NCBI GenBank assembly: GCA_905216095.1
Contig: CAJMSQ010000032.1
Span: 1-20,666, forward strand
Direction of reading: 5' to 3'
DNA from: an uncultured bacterium
GTDB taxonomy: Bacteria > Bacteroidota > Bacteroidia > Bacteroidales > Bacteroidaceae
DNA length: 20,666 bases
Part shown: piece by piece, positions 15,458 through 20,666 of the stretch
Numbering within the stretch: the stretch's first letter is position 1
How the letters are laid out: the number at the start of each line of letters is the position of its first letter
The notes under the pieces: generated by a model
What the model saw: the letters and a program-made list of their open reading frames with translations, nothing else
Database searches by the model: none
What the model was told of the DNA's origin: nothing
Program-made: the position numbers and the translations under genes

Positions 15458-15621
15458 GGAAAAACACACGCCTGTCTTCGCGCTCCCGAATTGTGCAGAA
15501 AAGTTAAAAATGTTAATGTCGGGAAGCGGCTATGCGGCACTTGTGACGGGCGACACAGGACGGATGCGCCTGCCGAATGCCTGTAAGGCGCAGAGAGATG
15601 GGGGCGCTCCCTCTTACGAAA

Positions 15622-15664
15622 GACAGAGGCTGTCTGACTTGGAATGTCAGACAGCCTCTTTGTC
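15622..15664. terminator. strong hairpin terminator of the second SusC/SusD operon, possibly bidirectional
   Basis: AGAGGCTGTCTGAC (15625-15638) and GTCAGACAGCCTCT (15646-15659) form a perfect 14-bp stem with a 7-nt loop, extendable by GAC/GTC. It lies 21 nt past the lipoprotein stop. T-rich sequence flanks both sides, though without a long run, so it could also stop transcription arriving from repeat C. Confidence 0.75.
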
Positions 15665-15684
15665 TCGTTTTATCGATTAAGGTC

Positions 15685-16461
15685 TTAGAAAACCTGCTCG
15701 AGGACTATCGGAGTTTCTCCGGCCTGTAACACCAGTTCCGCTTTCTCGTTGAAAGTGGCGCTGTAATGCGTCTCGCTATCGAACAAAGACGTCATGGTAA
15801 GCGTTCCGGTGGCCTTGTCGTATTCGTAAAGCACGATGTCCTGGCCTTCGCCCACGTAGAGCGCGCCGATATACCCCTCTCCGGTGTAACCTATCTGCTG
15901 CTTGACATTCGCGTCATCGCCGAAAAGCATCAGCGTGATGTTGCCATCAACGGATTGGAACGTTCCGCAAGCTTCCAGCGGCTTGTTGAACTTCACGGCA
16001 TTGAAGGAACCGGCACCGATGTAGTATTGTGCGTCGTAGGCATTGCTTCCGTTTACCAGCGATATGCTGACGGAAACACCGTTGAGCGCATTGTTGTAGT
16101 TCACAAAGATACGGGCCGGCATGGCTTGTCCGAAAAGAGAATAACCGAACTCGGACTGGCCTTCGGCTACGAGCGTTCCCGAAACGGGGTCATACTCGGT
16201 AACCGTTCCCAAGGTCGTGATGGCGGAACCGTCGCCCATGAGACACTGCACCGTGACCACGGTGTCGCCCTCGGCATTGACCACCATGTTGAGCGTATAA
16301 TCGTAGTCGTCGGCCGTAGCGGCGACATGGCCCCATGCACCCAAGACGGGAGCTTTTGCGGGATAGGCAATCTTCTCGTCTTCATCGAAGTTGTCGATGC
16401 AAGAACTCAGACCGACACACGCCAGCAGCATGAGAGCTATGGAATAAATGGATTTCTTCAT
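15685..16461 (-). CDS. third-gene lipoprotein of the second SusC/SusD operon, unknown function
   Basis: This 258-residue protein has a lipoprotein signal peptide with lipobox LSSC (Cys21) followed by IDNFDEDEK. It is a shorter paralogue of the lipoprotein at 4139-5200: both share the acidic NFDED start, a YPxK segment, LGxW, DYTLN and a xAEGDT or EAGDT stretch, then a YDPxxGT/M turn. The rest is strand-rich, ending in GETPIVLEQVF, and lacks the extra C-terminal region of about 95 residues of its paralogue. It starts 28 nt after the SusD gene and is the last gene of the operon. No named family is recognised; it is probably a surface or periplasm-facing accessory protein (inference). Confidence 0.85.
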   Translation of the reverse strand: MKKSIYSIALMLLACVGLSSCIDNFDEDEKIAYPAKAPVLGAWGHVAATADDYDYTLNMVVNAEGDTVVTVQCLMGDGSAITTLGTVTEYDPVSGTLVAEGQSEFGYSLFGQAMPARIFVNYNNALNGVSVSISLVNGSNAYDAQYYIGAGSFNAVKFNKPLEACGTFQSVDGNITLMLFGDDANVKQQIGYTGEGYIGALYVGEGQDIVLYEYDKATGTLTMTSLFDSETHYSATFNEKAELVLQAGETPIVLEQVF

Positions 16462-16489
16462 TTTTACAAGTTATTTGCGAGCCGTTATG

Positions 16490-18007
16490 TCAGTCGGCCC
16501 AGTTCTTTTCGATGTTTTTGTTGGCAATCAAATCCTGCTGCGGAATCTCCCATGTCCAACGCTTGTTGTCGGGAGTGATGCTGATGGCCTTGGAGAAGCT
16601 GTTGGCAACGGATTGCTGCTGTGCTCCGCGCACCACGTTGCGGTTCAGACGCTTGTAGGCGCTGAAAGCCAAGCCTTCGCCCATGTATTCGCGGCTGTAC
16701 TCGTCGGCAAGGGTCTGCTCGAAGTCGGTCAGGTCGTCCACTTCGACGCCACCGCGTGCCGTGCTGTGCAGGGCGTTGAAGGCATTGAGGGCCTCTTCGG
16801 TCTCACCCAGCATGTAGTGGGCTTCGGCCGCGATGAGGTATGCCTCGGCCACGCGGAACGGCTTCGCAGTGTTGTAAGTGTCGGACGCAGACTTCTTCAA
16901 GGAAGGATTGCCCGGATACTTGCGGAAGATGACCGGCGTTGCCCAGCTTCCATTGTCTATGCAGTAAACCTGCTTGAAGTATGCCTGGTAACGGATGTCC
17001 GTATCGTCGTAAGAGCCCAGTATCTCTGCCGAAGGCACATATTTGACATCGTAAACCTGACGACCGTATGCGTTGGAATAAGAAGCGTTGTATGCGCCGA
17101 GGTCATTCCACGAAGCGCCGCGTTCGTCCTTGTTCTGGAAAATCTGGAACATGATTTCGGAGCCTTTGTCGTTGGTAAACATGCTTGCCAGCTCTTCAGC
17201 ATCGTCGATGAGGGGGAATTGGCCCGAGTAGATGATACCGTCGGCCAACTGGGCGGCACGTGCGTAATCGCCCTGCGCCAGTGCGATGCGCGCCTCCACC
17301 ATGTCGATGATGGGAGTCGTAAGCATGTACTGGTTTGTGAAGATTTCAGGATTGTGCACATAGTACGGACTCATGTTGTTGTCGTTCATACGCACACGTG
17401 CCGAGTCGAGATCTTCCTGTATGAAGCGGTAAGTGCTGTCCAGGTCCTGACGGATTGGCTTTTCCTTCTCGTCCACTTTCACGACAATGGGCAGACCTTT
17501 CTGGTTTTCGGCATTGCCTATCTCGTAGCGGTCGCAGAAGAAGACGACAAGACGCTGGTAGGCGATGGCACGCATCAGGTAGGCCTCACCTTCAATCTGA
17601 CGGATTTCCGCATAATCGTCTTCGTCATCGACGGGAATGGACGGAACGTTCGCCAGGAGGGCGTTGGCGCGGCTGATGAGCCGGTAGTTGTAGTACCAGA
17701 TGTCGGTCTGGTCGTCGAGGTCGCTGTTTCCGAAACTCCAACGTGCGGTCGGACCGTAATAGTTACCGTAGGAATTGGTGGCTACGAACTGGTCCAGCGC
17801 GATGTCGCTTACGAAAACGGACGGTCCGCTAAAGGAAGAGCGCGCCGTAGAGTAGAGTCCCATGCGCCAGCTCTCGGCATCGTCGATGGATGTCAGTCCT
17901 TCGCCGGGCTGCAAGTTGTTGGGCGATGTCTGGTCAAGCTCGCACGATGTCAGAGCAGGCACGGCCAGAATTCCCATCAGGACATATTTCAATATATATT
18001 TCTTCAT
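16490..18007 (-). CDS. SusD/RagB-family outer-membrane lipoprotein (second operon)
   Basis: This 505-residue partner of the adjacent SusC has a lipoprotein signal peptide with lipobox LTSC (Cys22) and mature start ELDQTSPNN. SusD features are EGEAYLMRAIAYQRLV in the TPR-like part, KGLPIVVK, and in the C-terminal half FRVAEAYLIAAEAHYMLG, ALNAFNALHSTARGG, YMGEGLAFSAYKRLNR and the closing WEIPQQDLIANKNIEKNW. It begins 36 nt after the SusC stop. The start and mature N-terminus closely parallel the SusD-like protein of the first operon, supporting common origin of the two modules. No ligand can be assigned. Confidence 0.95.
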   Translation of the reverse strand: MKKYILKYVLMGILAVPALTSCELDQTSPNNLQPGEGLTSIDDAESWRMGLYSTARSSFSGPSVFVSDIALDQFVATNSYGNYYGPTARWSFGNSDLDDQTDIWYYNYRLISRANALLANVPSIPVDDEDDYAEIRQIEGEAYLMRAIAYQRLVVFFCDRYEIGNAENQKGLPIVVKVDEKEKPIRQDLDSTYRFIQEDLDSARVRMNDNNMSPYYVHNPEIFTNQYMLTTPIIDMVEARIALAQGDYARAAQLADGIIYSGQFPLIDDAEELASMFTNDKGSEIMFQIFQNKDERGASWNDLGAYNASYSNAYGRQVYDVKYVPSAEILGSYDDTDIRYQAYFKQVYCIDNGSWATPVIFRKYPGNPSLKKSASDTYNTAKPFRVAEAYLIAAEAHYMLGETEEALNAFNALHSTARGGVEVDDLTDFEQTLADEYSREYMGEGLAFSAYKRLNRNVVRGAQQQSVANSFSKAISITPDNKRWTWEIPQQDLIANKNIEKNWAD

Positions 18008-18043
18008 AATTTTACTACTTGTGTTTTCAATATGTTTCTGCGC

Positions 18044-20666
18044 TTAGAACGTCACCTCTACGCCAATGGTGTACTGGCGCGTGTTGGGGAACGTGTTGTT
18101 TGAAACGTTGGAATTGACTTCAGGGTCTACGCCGGTGTATTTTGTCACCGTGAAGAGGTTGCGTCCCGTGGCCGTGATGCGGATGTTCTTGAACAAACGC
18201 GTTGCGTCCACAAGGCTCTGCGGCAGGTCATAGGAGAGGCTGATGTTCTTCAGACGCATGAACGAAGCGTTTTCGAGCAGGTGCGTGTCGAACTGACGCT
18301 CCTCGCCGAAACGGGGCTCGAGGGTGATGTCACCGGGATTGCGCCACATGTTCATGACAGACTTGTCCTGGTTGCAGAACTCGAGGTAAGCGCCCGGATT
18401 GTTGGCGAAGAACATATCGTTGTTGAGCATATATTTGCCCAGCACGAAGTTGAAGTCGGCGTTCAGGGTGATGCCCTTCCACGAAGCCGTGATGCCGAAA
18501 CCGCCCACATGGGGAGCGTAACGCTTGATGCCTGTATTCTGTGACAAGGCATCTTCATCGTATTCCTTTGTCATGGTTTCGGGGTTGAAATCGTGCACAG
18601 GGTCGCCCTGGAAGCCCGGTTTGTACCACATTTGCTCACCCGTGTTCTTATCGACACCGGCATAGATGGGATAGTAATACTCTACGGGATTGCCAACAGT
18701 ATAGACGACACCCGTACCGCTGTACACCCACTTCTGCTGTCCGTTGAAGAGTTTCTTTACCTTATCCTTGTTGTAACTGTAATTACCGTGGAGGTTCACA
18801 TACCAGTCTTTGTTCTTGAATACGTCCACGCCAAATTCCAGTTCGACGCCGCTGTTGCTCAGCTCGCCCACGTTACGCATGACGGAAGTAAAGCCCGTCG
18901 TGTATGCCAAAGGCACGTCCATGAGTGCGTCCTTGGTAACGCGGTTGTACCAGCCGAAACTCAACGTGATGCGGTCGAGAATGCGTGCGTCAAAGCCGAT
19001 ACTCGTCTGAATCTGCTTTTCCCAGGAAAGGTCCTCGGTACCCAGCTGCGACAGGGCATAGGCATAGTTGCCGCCATACTGGCCGTTGCCGAGCAGCATC
19101 AGGTGGTCGTAGTTGCCGATGGCGCTGTTACCCGTCGATCCTACGTCGGCACGGAACTGCAAGCTGTTCAGCCAGCCGCGCGTGGGTGCCATGAAGTCCT
19201 CGCGGATTACGTCCCACATCACACCACCACTGAAGAACGTCGCGCCCTTGTTATTCCGGCCGAAGCGGGAAGACTGGTCGTTACGCACAGTGAAGTTGGC
19301 GAAGTATTTTTCGGCATAGTTGTAGTCGAAACGTCCGAAGAAGGACAGGTACTGGTACTCGTAGGCCGAAGACGAAGGCAGCGACGAAATCTCAAGCCCG
19401 TTGCCCAGCGTCGTGATGGCGTCGTTGGATTGTCCGTCCGTCGATGCGCTGAAAGCGTCATAGGTGCCGCGGATACCTTCCTGGCCTGCCAGCAACGTGA
19501 CATGGTGGTTGTCCTTCACGTTGAACTTGTATTCGGCCGTATTCGTGATGGTCCAGTCGATGGAACGGGAGAAACTCTCCGATGCCGAGCCGTAACCGGC
19601 AGCCGACGGGTGCGAAGGCAGGAATTTGCCGCTTCCGCGCGTCTCGATGGCGTCGAGACTCAACTGCGAACGCAGGTTCAGTCCCTTTATCGGGTTGATA
19701 TTGATGTAAGCCGAGCTGACAGAGCGCACGTCATTGTACTTCGTGAAGCTGTGGTTGGCCTGATAGTACGGATCATAGAACGTTCCGAACGGCGTACTGT
19801 AGAAAGTCTTGCGCGAACCGTCCTCGTTGTAAGGATTGATGGTCGGGTCGAGCATATACGTACTCATCGTACCGCCGTTGATATAGTTCGTACCGTTGGC
19901 CGTACCCGAGTCACTGCGACGGCGGTCGTAGCTGACGCTCATCTTCACGCCATAGCTCAGCCAGTCGAGGGGTTTCGAGTCGATGTTGGTGCGGAACGTG
20001 ATGCGCTTGAAGGCGGATGAGGGGCGCAGACCGTCCTGCTTGAAGTAAGAGAGCGAGGAGTAGTAAGAAGTCTTCTGCGAACCGCCGCGTATTGAGAAGT
20101 TCGTCTGATACATCGGAGCGGTATCCTCGTAGTTGTACTTCTGCCAGTCGGTGTTCACACCGGCCTGCTTCAGTTCCATATAATCCTCACCGCTGATGAT
20201 ACCCATCTCTCGGCGCAGACCGAGCAGCTCGTCGGCGGTCATCGGGTTACCGATACGGCGGGCCAGGCTGTTCCAGCCGATGCTCTGGCTCAGGGTAATC
20301 TCGGCCTTCTCGTTGGTACGTCCGCTTTTCGTCGTGATGTAAATGACACCGTTGGACGCACGCGAACCGTAGATACTCGTAGCCGACGCGCCCTTGAGCA
20401 CCGTCACGTTGGCAATATCGTTGGAGTTCATCATACCCAGCACACTCGAACTGGTCGGCACTCCGTCCACCACGAAGAGCGGCGTAGTGCTGGCATTGAG
20501 CGAGCCGATACCGCGGATGCTGGCGGAATAGCCGCCCGAACTCAGGGCCGCGCCCGGGTCACCCGAGGAACTCAACACGTTAAGACCGGCCACCTGTCCC
20601 TGCAAAGCGTCGATGACATTGACAACCGGTTTGCTTTCAATCTTTTCGCTGCTGACCGTAGAAATA
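18044..20666 (-). CDS. SusC-like TonB-dependent outer-membrane receptor, 5'-truncated by the window edge (second operon)
   Basis: This is the C-terminal roughly 873 residues of a SusC/RagA-family transporter. The frame remains open through ISTVSSEKIESKP at the right edge of the window, so the TTG at 20605 is an internal leucine and the N-terminus lies outside. Plug motifs are DALQGQVAGL, YSASIRGIGSLNAS and ATSIYGSRASNGVIYITTK; the barrel ends in RQYTIGVEVTF. It resembles the receptor at 2-2608 along its whole length, including GAT/NP-type landmarks such as (A/R)RIGNPM(T/S)A(D/S)ELL, FGRND-type segments and AGVDKxxGxxMWYKxGF. The SusD gene follows after 36 nt. Substrate unknown. Confidence 0.95.
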   Translation of the reverse strand, partial: ISTVSSEKIESKPVVNVIDALQGQVAGLNVLSSSGDPGAALSSGGYSASIRGIGSLNASTTPLFVVDGVPTSSSVLGMMNSNDIANVTVLKGASATSIYGSRASNGVIYITTKSGRTNEKAEITLSQSIGWNSLARRIGNPMTADELLGLRREMGIISGEDYMELKQAGVNTDWQKYNYEDTAPMYQTNFSIRGGSQKTSYYSSLSYFKQDGLRPSSAFKRITFRTNIDSKPLDWLSYGVKMSVSYDRRRSDSGTANGTNYINGGTMSTYMLDPTINPYNEDGSRKTFYSTPFGTFYDPYYQANHSFTKYNDVRSVSSAYININPIKGLNLRSQLSLDAIETRGSGKFLPSHPSAAGYGSASESFSRSIDWTITNTAEYKFNVKDNHHVTLLAGQEGIRGTYDAFSASTDGQSNDAITTLGNGLEISSLPSSSAYEYQYLSFFGRFDYNYAEKYFANFTVRNDQSSRFGRNNKGATFFSGGVMWDVIREDFMAPTRGWLNSLQFRADVGSTGNSAIGNYDHLMLLGNGQYGGNYAYALSQLGTEDLSWEKQIQTSIGFDARILDRITLSFGWYNRVTKDALMDVPLAYTTGFTSVMRNVGELSNSGVELEFGVDVFKNKDWYVNLHGNYSYNKDKVKKLFNGQQKWVYSGTGVVYTVGNPVEYYYPIYAGVDKNTGEQMWYKPGFQGDPVHDFNPETMTKEYDEDALSQNTGIKRYAPHVGGFGITASWKGITLNADFNFVLGKYMLNNDMFFANNPGAYLEFCNQDKSVMNMWRNPGDITLEPRFGEERQFDTHLLENASFMRLKNISLSYDLPQSLVDATRLFKNIRITATGRNLFTVTKYTGVDPEVNSNVSNNTFPNTRQYTIGVEVTF

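Larger units (their letters stand above)
15118..15593 (-). repeat. composite intergenic repeat, copy C (inverted)
   Basis: This third copy is inverted relative to A and B. On the minus strand it starts near the second lipoprotein gene with CTGCGCCTTACAGGC (15593-15579), as in copy A. It then has TTAACATTTTTAACTT near 15515-15500, the 21-bp array, hairpin, promoter and a REP-like doublet with a broken second arm. Its tail is much reduced. Seen from its neighbouring SusC/SusD operon, it has the same position and orientation as copy A has to the first operon. Confidence 0.9.

Noticed and set aside
16448..18103. Open frame of 551 codons on the plus strand
   Set aside because: It mirrors the SusD-like gene on the minus strand, which has a lipobox and full family motifs.
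18593..20020. Open frame of 475 codons on the plus strand
   Set aside because: It is a shadow of the second susC gene with no domain of its own.
1..20666. tRNA or rRNA genes
   Set aside because: No tRNA cloverleaf or rRNA-like conserved stretch was noticed on either strand.

Overview
The window looks like chromosomal DNA from a member of the Bacteroidales (Bacteroidota) with fairly high GC content. The signs are SusC/SusD outer-membrane pairs, short genes without clear Shine-Dalgarno sites, promoters of the TTTG / TAnnTTTG type, a sigma factor operon with a DUF4252 protein, and an integrase of the Bacteroidetes type. The genus cannot be fixed from the sequence alone.

Layout. (1) 1-5200, plus strand: a three-gene operon of a 5'-truncated SusC-like TonB-dependent receptor, a SusD-like lipoprotein and a third lipoprotein, closed by a hairpin terminator. 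(2) 5297-5804: copy A of a composite non-coding repeat. (3) 5925-7430: a tightly overlapping operon of ECF sigma factor, single-span membrane protein (candidate anti-sigma) and DUF4252 exported protein, with a terminator. (4) 7687-8144: copy B of the repeat, direct with respect to A. (5) 8247-9071: AlkD-like DNA alkylation repair protein. (6) 9223-12602: sufC-sufD-sufS for iron-sulfur cluster assembly, without sufB. (7) 12705-13698: a YbjQ-family protein and RNase HII (rnhB). (8) 13805-15037, minus strand: a tyrosine recombinase. (9) 15118-15593: copy C of the repeat, inverted with respect to A and B. (10) 15685-20666, minus strand: a second SusC-SusD-lipoprotein operon, paralogous to the first and pointing the opposite way, again 5'-truncated at the window edge.

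How the parts may work together. The two outer operons each encode a TonB-dependent outer-membrane transporter with its surface lid and an extra lipoprotein. No glycan-degrading enzyme accompanies them, so the substrate is unknown. The window starts and stops at exactly homologous points of the two susC genes: the same conserved heptamer-coding stretch begins at base 62 from each edge. This suggests that both genes share upstream sequence lying just outside the window. With the operons in inverted orientation and a tyrosine recombinase between them, a SusC/SusD shufflon or phase-variation system is a testable reading.

The composite repeat is the other notable item. All three copies carry a perfect Bacteroidetes-type promoter immediately followed by a terminator-like hairpin, a tandem array of 21-bp TACATGGC units, and a REP-like doublet of inverted GGACGCGAT palindromes. 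All three sit downstream of an operon with the promoter pointing back toward that operon's 3' end.
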